Shown piece by piece: positions 40,140 to 50,310 of a stretch of 53,672 bases of DNA; position 1 is the first letter of the stretch, and each line of letters opens with the position of its first letter. The stretch comes from Trichomonas tenax (taxonomy: Eukaryota; Parabasalia; Trichomonadida; Trichomonadidae). The DNA lies in contig JALKBU010000265.1 in NCBI GenBank assembly GCA_023091735.1, positions 1 through 53,672 on the forward strand, read 5' to 3'. Under the pieces are notes generated by a model. It was not told where the DNA came from, searched no databases, and worked only from the letters and a program-made list of their open reading frames with translations. Both the position numbers and the translations under genes were made by a program.

Positions 40140-40510
40140 AAAACTACGAAATCCCCATTTTTGCGGCTAATGACTCTCAAATTCCTCAAAATCCCCATTT
40201 GCGGTATTGAAATCAAGCGTCACTTTTCCCCAAAATTGAGTACCCCAAACTTAAAAATGCGTGGCTGGTATTCAATTTTGTGTCACCTTTTGGGAAAATT
40301 GAGAGGAAAATGGGGAAAGATGGGGATATGGAGAAAGGTATTTAGTTTTCTTTGAAATTGAAAACATGAATTCGCGGTGTATTTTCCCATCTAATGTATG
40401 ATTCCCCACTGTAAAAAGTTTCCCCATTTTCCAAAAAAAAAAACACTTTTTATTGTAAAATATATTTTTCCCCATTTGGGGACGCACGTGGGGAAGACCC
40501 CTTTATGGGA
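40140..40510. repeat. CCCCATTTT/TGGGGAAA-rich island
   Basis: Within 370 bp the words TTTTCCCC, CCCCATTT and GGGGAAA occur about a dozen times in both orientations, quite unlike the flanks. An inner inverted repeat pairs AAAATTGAGTACC (40235) with GGTATTCAATTTT (40267). The island directly abuts the last recognisable ankyrin repeat of the pseudogene at 40510-42590, which runs into it out of register. It appears to be inserted or amplified sequence. Confidence 0.4.
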
Positions 40511-42590
40511 AATGGAGAAAAGCCCGATGGTTGCAATATCTATTCTATTCAATGCACACGCCATCAATAAAGGTATCCATCCTTCTTTGTTCTTGATTTC
40601 TAGATCAACACCACTTTGTATTAACTGGCTGGCAATTAGTGGATGATTATATATAACTGAGAGCATAATTGGAGTGTTCTGTGATACACCTGTTTCATTT
40701 TTGTTTTTAGTCATCGATAAAATCGAATCAATAGCAACGATTTTCCCGTTGTTGATTGCTATTAACAAAGGAGTCATTCCATCATTCGTTTTTATGTTTA
40801 TGTTTATATTATTCTGTTTGCAATGTGTGATATTTCCAAACAACCAAATTCTGCTGCAAGAAGAATTGCGTTCTTTCTTTCATTATTTGATTTATCGATA
40901 ATTGCACACCTTGAAATCAAGTATCTAACTATTTCTATATTATTCTGCGATATTGCGTGCATCAAAGGTGTCATCCCACTTAAATCTGCTAAGTTAATGT
41001 CAGAACCAGCATCCGCTAAATATGTAAAGGCTTCTAATCTTTTTGATAAAATTGCGGCAATCATTGGTGTATAATCGTTTGTTGCCATTGCGTTTAATTT
41101 TGCACGATTATTGATTAACACTTCCATGTTTTAATGTTATTATTTGAGGCTGCAAACATCAAAGGAGTCCATCCATTGTGATCTTTAGTATTGATATGAG
41201 CATTCTTTTCAACCAACAATTCAAGCGCTTCATTGCAATCATTCTTTGCAGCAATAATCAAATATGTTGAGTTATCAATACTTGAAGCTTCAATATCGGC
41301 ACCATTATCCAACAATATGTTCATTATATCTGTATTATTTGCACTTGTTGCAATCATTAAAGACGTAAAAAGATCATTATTCTTTGTGTCTAAAGCAGTC
41401 TTTGAGTCTATCAAAAAATGAGCAATCTTAGTTTGACCTGCTAAACTTGCGTGCATCAGAGCTGTGTTTCCATCGTTATCCGTTGCATCAATGAATATAT
41501 TTTTGCTGACTAAATACTCAACTATTTCAAAATATCCTTTATCAACAGCATGCATCAGACATGTTAATCCTTTACTCTCTTTTGCCTCTAAATCTGCAAG
41601 TTTATCAAACAAAAACTTGATGACATCAATATGATTGTTGATGACTGCAGCCATTAAAGGAGTGACTTCTTTGTTATCTTTTATCTCAAAAGATGCATCA
41701 TTTTCTACTAAAAATTGTACAATATCGAGATATCCTTTAGCACATGCGTGATATAATGCAGTGGCTCCAACATTATCTGGAACTTCGAGCTTTGCTTTTG
41801 CTCTAACTAAAACGTTAACAATCAATAAATTATTGTTACTCGCTGCAACATTAAAAGGAGTCATTCCATTCAATCCTGTTGCTATTAATACTTCAACATG
41901 CTCTTTACTATCTACTTTGCATGCGAACATCAATGGAGACCATCTCATTTTATCTTTAGCATCAACTCTTGCATTGTGTCTCAACAAATAATAATATTAC
42001 TATCTACTTTGTGCATTCGACGCTTTTGTTATTGATTGCAACAATTTACGCTGTCTGTTCATCGTTGTTCTTCTGTTCAAGGTTTATGTTTTGCTTGATC
42101 AAATATTTGGCTGTAAATAAACTATTGTGTTCACAAGCGTGCATTAATGGTGAAAAACCATTTAACGATTTTGTGTCAATTTTTGCACTTCTTTTGATTA
42201 AAAATTCTAATATCTGTGCATTATTTTTTATGGCGGCATGCACTAAAGCATTGAGGCCAGGTTTGTCTGTTGTCTCTATTTGTGCTTTATTCTCTAATAA
42301 GTACTGTATTGCTTCCAATCTTCCGTTATAAACCGCGTGAATCAAAGGCGTTTTTCCATCATAATCTTTAGCTTCAACATTTGCATTATGCTCAACTAAA
42401 TACTGCATTGCTTCGAAGCATCCTTTAGCAAAGGCTGCTATTAAAGGCGTGAGGTCTTGTTTCGTTCTACTTTCTATGTCAGCATTTTGAGAAACAAAAA
42501 GTTCAACAATTTCAATGTTATTCTTTTCTGCGGCTATAAGTAAAGGCGTTGTTCCATCTTTCGCTTGCGCTACAACCTTTGAATTCTTTG
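40510..42590 (-). pseudogene. Ankyrin-repeat array, truncated at both ends and frameshifted
   Basis: About 20 canonical ankyrin repeats (DGTTPLLIAAEKNNIEIVEL, DGKTPLIHAVYNGRLEAIQ, GATALYHACAKGYLDIVQFL) occupy three main frames: 42590-42046, 41987-41115 and 41127-40804, with a fourth from 40843. The junctions are single-base shifts near 42010, 41127 and 40830. Two stops (after EQT-Ala and after ECTK) interrupt the repeat near 42046 and 42004. No start region or DUF3447-type N-terminus exists: homology begins abruptly at about 42590 next to an opposite-strand gene fragment and ends at about 40510 in the CCCC-rich island. It is therefore a fragment of a once larger gene, relatively recently inactivated because the repeats remain well conserved. 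Confidence 0.85.
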
Positions 42591-42601
42591 AGGGATCCCT
42601 C
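42590..42601. repeat. 12-bp perfect palindrome at a gene-fusion junction
   Basis: GAGGGATCCCTC lies exactly where ankyrin homology on the minus strand stops and coding sequence of another gene on the plus strand begins. It is a plausible rearrangement breakpoint. Confidence 0.5.
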
Positions 42602-42865
42602 AACATCCCAATTGTTCGCCTCCAACACAACATCGTGACAATGAACACCCTTCGGATTGACTGCAAGCGCAAGAAGGATAAAATCGTGTGCAGAATGATT
42701 GCCCATTTATCCGAAAATGGAGATGCTGCTTACAAGGCACCAACTGCTGACCTATCTCTCCCACAGATGGATGTTTACCAGTTCTATGCCAAGGATAAGT
42801 TCATTCCGAACGATGTCATTACCAACAGCATCGATGCTCCTTTACTCGCAACATGCGCCTTTTAA
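42590..42865 (+). pseudogene. 3' fragment of an unidentified, well-expressed-type gene
   Basis: The frame reads EGSLNIPIVRLQHNIVTMNT, LRIDCKRKKDKIVCRMIAHL, SENGDAAYKAPTADLSLP, then to a TAA at 42863-42865. Codons end often in C or G (AAC, ATC, CTC, AAG), as in the GH31 gene, unlike AT-rich neighbours, which suggests an originally highly expressed gene. There is no start: upstream the frame runs into antisense ankyrin sequence. The C-terminal 90 residues are thus an orphan gene end. I do not recognise the family. Confidence 0.6.
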
Positions 42866-43147
42866 TTTGTTTTGTTTATTAAATTTTGTTCTATTATTTT
42901 ATTATTCGCTCCAATAACATAAACAACACTATGGACAGCCTTCCTTGAGCAATTTCTCCTTTCCAAATTTCATGTTTCCAAAACAATATTTCAATCAAAA
43001 TTTCAAATCCTGCATTATTAATAATGCAACCAAGTTGAATTGATCAACATTCTCTGTGGTTGAACTTCCATCAATCACGTTTGCTTCTAACATGTAAGAT
43101 TTATAATTGTGTTCCAACAAATTTGGTGTCGCCCCCTTTTAAAAATA

Positions 43148-43525
43148 ATGACTGTCATTTTTGCAAAAATGTTTCCAAATCGAGGAATCATAAATGAATT
43201 GAACTGGGAAGGAGAGAAGCCGCTCGAATACAAACTTCCATTCAATAACTCTCCGTATACGACAATACAAGTCAAAGATGATAACACGCCGATTCTCTTT
43301 AGAACATTAGAATTAAATCAGAAGCAAATTCAACTCAAGGCACAAAAAGAAAGAGAAAAGTCCAAGCCAGTTCAAACAAAGTCGAAACAAGTCTCTCTTA
43401 CAAAGAAATCAATTTACTCGATGTCAACTAACGATCTAAAGGCACAATTAAAGTCACTCGGATTGTCTACTGCTGGTTCTCGTGATGAAATGATTGCAAG
43501 ATTTGAAAAGCTCGTCAAAAAGTAA
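43148..43525 (+). CDS. Small SAP-domain protein
   Basis: 125 residues from the ATG at 43148; upstream codons in the frame have no ATG. A later start at 43169 (MFPNRG) is possible. The C-terminal 36 residues (about 90-125) form a SAP motif: SMSTNDLKAQLKSLGLS, a Gly-Ser-Arg turn, then DEMIARFEKLVKK. SAP domains are helix-turn-helix modules that bind AT-rich DNA or RNA, in chromatin, RNA-processing and repair proteins. The N-terminal half is a basic linker plus a region with ELNWEGEKPLEYKLPF of unknown fold; residues about 60-88 are Lys/Gln-rich and probably helical. Likely nuclear. The gene follows the orphan 3' fragment by 280 bp and appears intact. Confidence 0.7.
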   Translation: MTVIFAKMFPNRGIINELNWEGEKPLEYKLPFNNSPYTTIQVKDDNTPILFRTLELNQKQIQLKAQKEREKSKPVQTKSKQVSLTKKSIYSMSTNDLKAQLKSLGLSTAGSRDEMIARFEKLVKK

Positions 43526-44576
43526 TTGTTTGCTAAACAAAAACAATTAATTTATGACTACTTAGTCACAAATCGATTGTATCTTCTATGGTTCAAGCGA
43601 TCCATTGCTGAACTATTCAATGCAAATGATTTTGATTTCTTCAATGATATATTGTCCACATCTTTATGTTTTGTTGTCAAAAACTATTGAAAATTCTTTT
43701 AATATCAACCTCTACTCTTTAATTACTCCGAGTTAACACTTTGATAAATAAGTTGTTTATTTAGTTAAATCAAACAGATTTAGAATATAAACTTTCTTTA
43801 TATATAATTTTTTCGTTGTTATCTAATCCAATATGGTTCTTGCACTAATATTAGTTAGAATGTTAATTACAATGACAAAAAAAGATCATTATACATTATA
43901 TGTATCGTATTGATCATTGCCTTGTCAATGGCATTGTAATCCAAATGTGTAAAAATGTACTATTCTACTTTTTCGGCTGATGTTTATATAATTTGTGTTT
44001 TAATGTGTTTTTCTATTGTTCCTTCGAGACAGAGATTTTGCGTGTCTACTTGTAGATATTTGTACCGATATTACATCTCTAGATGGTTAATTTGTATAGC
44101 AAATCGATTGATTTAATGATGTTTTGTTTGCGATCGGACAAGTGTTGTAAAATCTGAACATGCTCTGGCAATAGATGGTATCTGTGAGGAGCAATTAAAT
44201 GGTTTGACAAAATGTTTTTGAAATAAATAAATTATGAATTAGAATGCCTTATACTTTGGCAATAGCATATGGATATTATGTAGATGGATTTCCACATAAT
44301 TATATATTTGCATGACGAATTTATCACAAAATATTAATAATTTTTTCAATACAATTTGTGTAACATAGACGTATCACATCGATTTATGCATACATAAGGC
44401 CCTCTTATAAAATAGGATGCACTAGGAAGCAAGTATACAAAGAAATATCTTCATTCAAAACAACTTCAGCAAAAATTGCTGAACACTGCGGAAATCTCTT
44501 TTTCTTACGTTTGACACTCTATATTCAATCTCAAAACCCATAAAAAGATTTTTTGTTCGTTCAATTCACCCTTTTG
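43526..44576. other. Intergenic DNA upstream of the GH31 gene
   Basis: No gene recognised. A perfect 8-bp-stem hairpin, TTCAGCAA-AAA-TTGCTGAA, lies at 44465-44483, about 125 bp before the GH31 ATG. A longer imperfect inverted repeat (ATTACAATG against CATTGTAAT) spans about 43866-43943. Confidence 0.4.
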
Positions 44577-44581
44577 TCACT
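44577..44581 (+). promoter_or_regulatory. Initiator-like element (TCACT) of the GH31 gene
   Basis: TCACT fits TCA(+1)-Py-(T/A); the predicted +1 A at 44579 gives a 29-base leader before the ATG at 44608. It is a short motif, supported mainly by position. Confidence 0.4.
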
Positions 44582-44607
44582 TTTACAACCGAAATTATTT
44601 TTTTATA

Positions 44608-47163
44608 ATGAGTGAATTACCATTCGAGAGCCAATCGGAGCTCAGGGTCCATTTGTACCGCAAGTCGAAGGACTCTCCATTCTGCTGCAGGAACAGGTTC
44701 GTTGAGAAACAGAACTGGGAGATTGTTTCGAACACAATTAAATATGAGAATGGTGTTTTTTCTGCTGATATCTATGATGCTACTTATGATTCACGTTTGA
44801 ATCTTTCTGTTAGACTCTCAGACACAGAAATATTCAGAGTTTTCATTAAACCAGCAAAGGAAGAGTCATTCCCTCGTTATTGCACATCCAATAACGAGTA
44901 TATTGTGAACAAGACATTGATCGGCTCAAAGATTGAAGCAAAATTCAAAAAGAATGAATCACAGTCAATCATTGAATACAATGGCTCAAAAATTGTTATA
45001 AACCACAAATCATTCTTTGTCACACTTCAGGACGAGAAAGGTGATGCTATTGTCGCTAATATCGATGATAGAGCAATTTTCGAGCAAAATCGCGACAAAA
45101 CAAAGTATCCAAAACTCTTCGAACCGAACGAATTCAATAACTTCAAGGATGACGTCAAGAATGGCCCAACATCAGTCGCTATGTCGTTCAGTTTCATCGG
45201 ATCAAACAATCATCTTTCTGGACTTGCTTCTCACACGCTTCCGATGTGCTTAGAGAGCACAACACAGGGAGAGCCACTGAGATTTTACAATGAAGACATC
45301 ACATTCTATAATTTGAACTCAACAATGGGAATGTATGGCGCAATTCCGTTCGTTTTCGCTCATTCAGACCAGAGATCGTCTGGGCTCTTCTGGGCGAACT
45401 CATCCGAGACGTGGGCTGACATCGAGAACAACAAAGAGAACTCAAACTTGAGATTCATTTCTGAGGGCGGTTTCATCGATTTCTATTTCTTCACAGGATC
45501 GAACAAAGAGATCACATCCAAGTTCACAACACTCACCGGCCGCCCCTACATGGTCCCAAGGTTCGCATTCGGCTATCACCAGTGCAGATGGAGCTATTTG
45601 ACAGAAGAAGACTTCCGCACAACATCGCAGAAACTCGATGAGTACGGAGTCCCTCACGACGTCATGTGGCTCGACATCGACTACACAGATGGAAAGAGAT
45701 ACTTCACATGGAACGAAGAGACGTTCCCGACACACGAGCAGATGATTGAAGACTTCGCAAAGAAGCACAGAAAGATTGTCACGATCATCGATCCGCACAT
45801 CAAAGTCGATGAGAATTATAGACTCTACAAAGAAGCGGTCGAGAAGGGTCTGTTCATAAAAAACAAGGACGGCGAAGACTTCGTCGGCGCCTGCTGGCCG
45901 GGGCTCTCATCGTGGCCGGATTACCTGAATCCAGCAGCACAGGAGTGGTGGATGTCTCAGTACTCGAAGACGCAGCCAAACGTCCACATTTGGAACGATA
46001 TGAACGAGATTTCATGCTTCGAAGGTCCCGAAACGAGCATTCCACGTGACTGCATCCACATCAACGGCATCGAGGAGCGAGAAGTCCACAACATCTACGG
46101 CCACATGCAGTGCTCCATGACACACAAAGGCCTCCTCTTCAGAAACACGCGTCCATTCGTTCTCACGCGTTCGTTCTTCGCCGGCACGCAGAGATATAGC
46201 GCTGTCTGGGCGGGCGACAACCAGTGCTCGTACAGATACCTCAGGGCTGCCGTCCACATGGTCCTGCAGTACGGATTGTGCGGAATGTCGTTCACTGGCT
46301 CCGATGTTGGCGGCTTCTTCAACAACAAACCAGACGACAAATTGCTTGCGAGGTGGCACCAGACGTGCGCGTGGACGCTTCCTTTCTTCAGGGAGCACGC
46401 TGCTGAAGGCACAGAGCGCCGCGAGATCTACAACAGGACTGATGAGCACTACAAGCAGTTGATGAAGGAGTCAGTTCTGGAGCGTTACCAGATGACGCCG
46501 TACTGGTACACGTTGATGAAGATCTCCAACGAGACGGGTCTTCCGATCACAAGGCCTTTGTTCCTCGAATTTGAGAACAACGAGTACGCCACGTTGGAGG
46601 ATGAAGTCATGGTCGGATCTTCGCTCTTAGTTGTCCCATTCTTTGATGAGAACGCTCAGAAAGTCGAATTCGTTCTTCCAAAGGAGTCTAATTTCTTCGA
46701 CTTCAGAACACTCAAACCAGTCGCATCAAACGTTGCTGAGTACGACGAAGGCAGAGCTAAGGTCCTCATCCGCGGTGGAAGAGTCGTCCCAATGAAGCAG
46801 AAGACAGCTCCGACAACATTCGAGATGTCCAAATACCCATTGACATTGGTCATCGCTGTCGATGAGCACGGAAATGCTTCAGGAAAGTTCTACGATGATG
46901 ATGGTGAAACAATCGACTTGAATAACTCAGTATACAGAGAGTTCATCTTCGAGAACAACAAGCTTGTCAACAGGTCCCTCAACGAGAGCGAGTTCAGCAA
47001 GAATTACGAAGTTTTCGTCGAAGAAATCAGAATTGTTGGCTTGAACAAGCCTTCAAAGATCGTCTATTCAGGAAAGGAACTTGTATTCTCAACCCAAGAC
47101 ACCGCAATCATATTGAAGGACTTGGCTCTTCCTGTCAACGAGATATGGACAATCGAATTTTAG
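44608..47163 (+). CDS. Glycoside hydrolase family 31 alpha-glucosidase
   Basis: 851 residues. The N-terminal beta-sandwich spans about 1-310 and the catalytic TIM barrel about 315-690. The nucleophile is Asp464 in IWNDMNE and the acid/base Asp537 in AVWAGDN, followed by GSDVGGFF. Earlier substrate-site markers are HQCRWSY and WLDIDYTDG. C-terminal beta-sandwiches include RGGRVVPM. GH31 enzymes release alpha-glucose from the non-reducing ends of maltose, glycogen-derived oligosaccharides or glycans. The sequence most resembles the eukaryotic neutral alpha-glucosidase/glucosidase II group, but no signal peptide or HDEL-type end is visible, so cytosolic glycogen or maltose breakdown is as likely as ER glycan trimming. 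GC content and C/G-ending codons are much higher from 45400 to 46750 than elsewhere, fitting high expression; transfer is an alternative. Confidence 0.93.
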   Translation: MSELPFESQSELRVHLYRKSKDSPFCCRNRFVEKQNWEIVSNTIKYENGVFSADIYDATYDSRLNLSVRLSDTEIFRVFIKPAKEESFPRYCTSNNEYIVNKTLIGSKIEAKFKKNESQSIIEYNGSKIVINHKSFFVTLQDEKGDAIVANIDDRAIFEQNRDKTKYPKLFEPNEFNNFKDDVKNGPTSVAMSFSFIGSNNHLSGLASHTLPMCLESTTQGEPLRFYNEDITFYNLNSTMGMYGAIPFVFAHSDQRSSGLFWANSSETWADIENNKENSNLRFISEGGFIDFYFFTGSNKEITSKFTTLTGRPYMVPRFAFGYHQCRWSYLTEEDFRTTSQKLDEYGVPHDVMWLDIDYTDGKRYFTWNEETFPTHEQMIEDFAKKHRKIVTIIDPHIKVDENYRLYKEAVEKGLFIKNKDGEDFVGACWPGLSSWPDYLNPAAQEWWMSQYSKTQPNVHIWNDMNEISCFEGPETSIPRDCIHINGIEEREVHNIYGHMQCSMTHKGLLFRNTRPFVLTRSFFAGTQRYSAVWAGDNQCSYRYLRAAVHMVLQYGLCGMSFTGSDVGGFFNNKPDDKLLARWHQTCAWTLPFFREHAAEGTERREIYNRTDEHYKQLMKESVLERYQMTPYWYTLMKISNETGLPITRPLFLEFENNEYATLEDEVMVGSSLLVVPFFDENAQKVEFVLPKESNFFDFRTLKPVASNVAEYDEGRAKVLIRGGRVVPMKQKTAPTTFEMSKYPLTLVIAVDEHGNASGKFYDDDGETIDLNNSVYREFIFENNKLVNRSLNESEFSKNYEVFVEEIRIVGLNKPSKIVYSGKELVFSTQDTAIILKDLALPVNEIWTIEF

Positions 47164-47310
47164 AAGACTAAAATGTTATATCTTTATTATTCATGAATAA
47201 TAATTACAAAAAAAAATTAAGAAAAGCTTTTGAATCCTTCTCTAATATAGCGCTCTTCATCGTCATTTTTCACTGTTTTGTCGATAAAATCGAGATGTTT
47301 GATTCCATTT

Positions 47311-47823
47311 TTATAAATTATAAATTATCAACGGAATTCCAAACTTCACGAAATAGCAAAACAATGATTGATAGTATACATACGGATGGACATTTATGAA
47401 GCTTATCTTCTTGTTAACGCCTTTTGGTAAAATCTCAAAACTACAGTACAACTTTTCGATCTCTTTTTTAGGATCATAATCTTCATATTCTTTGTATTTC
47501 TCTATAAATCTGTTCTTGTTGATTTCGCTCTTTTCTTTGTAAACACCTGTCAATGCTTCATCTTCTTCAACCAGTTTCATGAATTGTTCTCTAATATCTG
47601 TGATTTTTTCTTCTACATTGGAAACAAGCACCTCTCAAAATTGCAATAATTGAATATAAAGTACCATTATTGGAGGAAACTGTTTAAAGGTTTTTCTCTG
47701 TGGATGACTCTTATTAATTTTTTCGCATGAATGCTTAATAATTCCGGATATATATGGCACAAGAAAATTATTCTTGAATTTAGAACGGAATAAAGAGACT
47801 TGATAAGATTGCATCACAAACAT
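47311..47823 (-). pseudogene. Interrupted coding remnant, unknown family
   Basis: A single frame from 47823 to 47311 is interrupted by one TGA (47632-47634 region). Before it lies FKNNFLVPYISGIIKHSCEK, then PPIMVLYIQLLQF. After it the sequence is acidic/basic and helical (VSNVEEKITDIREQFMKLVE, EDEALTGVYKEKSEINKNR, YEDYDPKKEIEKLYCSF). The coding quality fades after about 47390. It looks like a recently broken gene or the remnant of a longer one, convergent with the GH31 gene. No domain is recognised. Confidence 0.45.
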
Positions 47824-47946
47824 AATGCAACAATACGTTGATATTTAATATTTAAGTTCATAATTATATACAATGAATTCGATTTCTAAATACAATATAA
47901 ATACACCTTTTATTTATTGCAATATTTCATAGCAAAAAATAAAATA

Positions 47947-48180
47947 TTGCGCAATTGTGTTATGAACCGAAAATCTGACATGTAAATTGCATTGATTTTG
48001 TGGCTCTAAGTAAACACTTTCGTGTTTGATTTTGATGCTGTCGCACTGGGTGGCACCTGCTTTTCAGCCTGAATATTACCATAACTACTTTACATGTTAG
48101 ATTTCTCATTTTTGTCATGTAAATGTCAGAACCGCATCACTTCATCTCACTTCCCTAATTTCGGTTCAGAACAATTGCAA
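47947..48180. mobile_element. Nested inverted-repeat element, about 234 bp
   Basis: The outer arms 47947-47973 and 48159-48180 pair imperfectly (TTGC, AATTGT, then TGAACCGAAA on both, with small indels). The inner arms 47972-47986 and 48089-48103 pair at 14 of 15 positions (AATCTGACATGTAAA). The first 14 bases of the inner arm are identical to the start of the palindrome at 8822. The interior contains GGGTGGCACCTG, the reverse complement of CAGGTGCCACCC in the element at 23083-23472. Non-coding. Probably a non-autonomous element related to the other two. Confidence 0.55.
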
Positions 48181-49291
48181 TTTAGGAATTATGATAAATC
48201 AATGAATAATCCATAAAAATTGAAAAGGAATACGCATGTCATGTCAAAAAAGCGGTTATGTGTGTGCAAGCGAAAGAGACCTATGTCTAGTGTGTGTGTT
48301 ACCATTTTTAAAATCAATTTTTTGTGCAAATTTTGTATTTTCTGAGATTTTTATGTTATTTACAGATTTTAATTCAGCCGTTATGATTCACTTTATGCAT
48401 AGTATACATATGTTACATTAACTCACATTACGAATTTCTTTTACAATTCCACAATTTCTACGGCTCTATGATGTTCATAAGTTACAAGATGATTACGCCA
48501 CTTCAAAGAGTCGTGGAAGATGCAATAAACAAAAGCATTTGATTTATAGATCTACATCTCTTGCTTTAGATGCATAATAATAATAGGACAACAAATATAG
48601 TATGCATGCAAATTTATCACTCCATTGGACAGCGAAAACATACATATCTTGTAATATATATATGTATCATCACAAATGATCAATTACCGACCTCTAGCCC
48701 CAACAAACACGAAAATTACATATACGGAGCACAAATATTCCATATCTACTCATCATTATGAAGTTCTTAATATATCTGGTTCATATCATAACAATCAATA
48801 TTTAATACTTAATCGAAATGGCTAATTCTTCAATAATTATACTACAAATGTGCATTATCATATCTGCATATATGCTTATAAAGTATTTTTTTTAATTTGC
48901 GCTTTTTAATTCGACATAACCACTTTACATTGTCAAAAAATTGTGGTATAGTATTTTTGAGATTTACGTTATTTCTGATAGAACTCTTTGTACAATGATA
49001 TATACACAGCAAGATCAATATTAATTGAAATATGTTTGCATTTGATCAAAGTACTGAGACAGTGCAGAGCATTAAATTCACAAAATTTCGATGATTTGAT
49101 ATCACGGGAATTTTCGATGTTGGAGAAGTTTTATATTACACAGATCTTCATATGCATAACTCAACAACTCATAAATCGATACAAAATATTGGACACATAT
49201 AATAATATTCATGTGCATTCAATTCAATTTTTCTGAGCTTTTAAATGAATAATATTCTATTAGGTATATGTTAATTGAAGGCGCATGAATA
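48181..49291. other. Intergenic DNA, no gene seen
   Basis: AT-rich, with stops in all frames and short open frames of low complexity. Nothing recognised. Confidence 0.4.
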
Positions 49292-49340
49292 AAAATATAC
49301 GCCACTTTGTGAGCTTCTCTCAAAAAGTGGCGTATATTTT
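49292..49340. repeat. Perfect 17-bp-stem hairpin
   Basis: Arms 49292-49308 (AAAATATACGCCACTTT) and 49324-49340 are exact reverse complements. The 15-nt loop contains a further TGAG/CTCA pair. It lies over 2 kb from any intact gene, so a gene-terminal role is unlikely. It may be a minimal fold-back element or encode a structured RNA. Confidence 0.7.
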
Positions 49341-49873
49341 ATTTATATTGTACATTGTTACTATGGCCGTAAATCAATTTTGCTGCATTTTATGGACGAC
49401 ATTTTATCAATGTTCAAAATTCCAATCCAATTCAACGAAATAATACCGGTAACTTTGGATTTTCCAAATGAATAGTAGGGTTATTTATAAAAATTTCAAA
49501 TATAATAATATTTATATCATATCTAAAAAAATTATTGACTTCTGAAAGAATGATTATAACTTTTTTGGGGGCTACTTATATTAGTAGATAGACCATTGAC
49601 AATACATGAACATGGATAAAAATTATATGACATTATATGCATCCAAAGGAATTGTGATATTAAATGAATTCATTTGCTTTAACATGAAATTATGATATGA
49701 AACTATATGATATTATTATCCAATTGGCTACATATAAATTAATATCACATTTAAATTACATAAGTATGGCATTAGATGCAGAAATATGATATGACATGTA
49801 TCCAGATGGCATCGCCTGCTTCAATAATGCAATTTATCCAACCAAAAGATATTTTGTGCACATTTCATATCAT

Positions 49874-50310
49874 ATTCTATGCGTCCAAACTGAAAAATAT
49901 CATTCCACTTTTCATTCAATGCAGCAAAACTCAACAATTTAAATCCTTTTTAGATTCTATGCAATTAAACTCAACGCTTTCAATCTTTTCCGTTTTATGC
50001 ATCTAAACTCAACAGTTTCAATCCATTATAAATTCTATGCAATCGAACTCAACAACATCAATGCTTTTTAGATTCTATGCATTCAAGCTAAATAGTTTCA
50101 ATCCTTTTTACATTTTCCGAAGCCAAAATCAATAGTTTTGATCAACATTTCATTCTCTGCATGCAGACTGAAGAATTTCAATTCACTTTTCATTCAATGC
50201 AGCAAAACTCCGCAATTTCATCCATTATACATTATATTCACGCATACACAGCAGTTTCAATCCATGTAGTATTGCATGCATCCCAATGCAACAGTTTCAA
50301 TCATGAATTA
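49874..50310. repeat. Degenerate tandem array: 11 units of 38-40 bp
   Basis: Units begin near 49874, 49914, 49954, 49994, 50032, 50072, 50112, 50152, 50192, 50231 and 50271. The shared pattern is ATTCTATGCA, then about five bases, AACTCAACA, then TTTCAATCC and a T-rich end. Units are about 55-80 per cent alike by eye, so the array is old. The period is not a multiple of three, and the open frames across it are by-products. More diverged units may extend leftwards to about 49780. There are no spacers of constant length between identical repeats, so it is not a CRISPR array. Confidence 0.7.

Noticed and set aside
40391..40510. C-terminal extension of the last ankyrin frame (KGVFPTCVPKWGKIYF and on)
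   Set aside because: It is a chance reading through the CCCC-rich island, with no ankyrin pattern.
42518..42706. Minus-strand ORF with a UBA-like NNWDVEGSLKEF stretch
   Set aside because: It is antisense to a plus-strand frame with much stronger coding codon bias and lies across the rearrangement junction.
46012..46449. Minus-strand ORFs of 105-145 codons inside the GH31 gene
   Set aside because: Antisense shadows that arise from the gene's GC-rich third codon positions; no domain likeness.
49874..50310. CRISPR-like array
   Set aside because: Units are contiguous and diverged, with no identical repeats separated by unique spacers, and the organism is eukaryotic.
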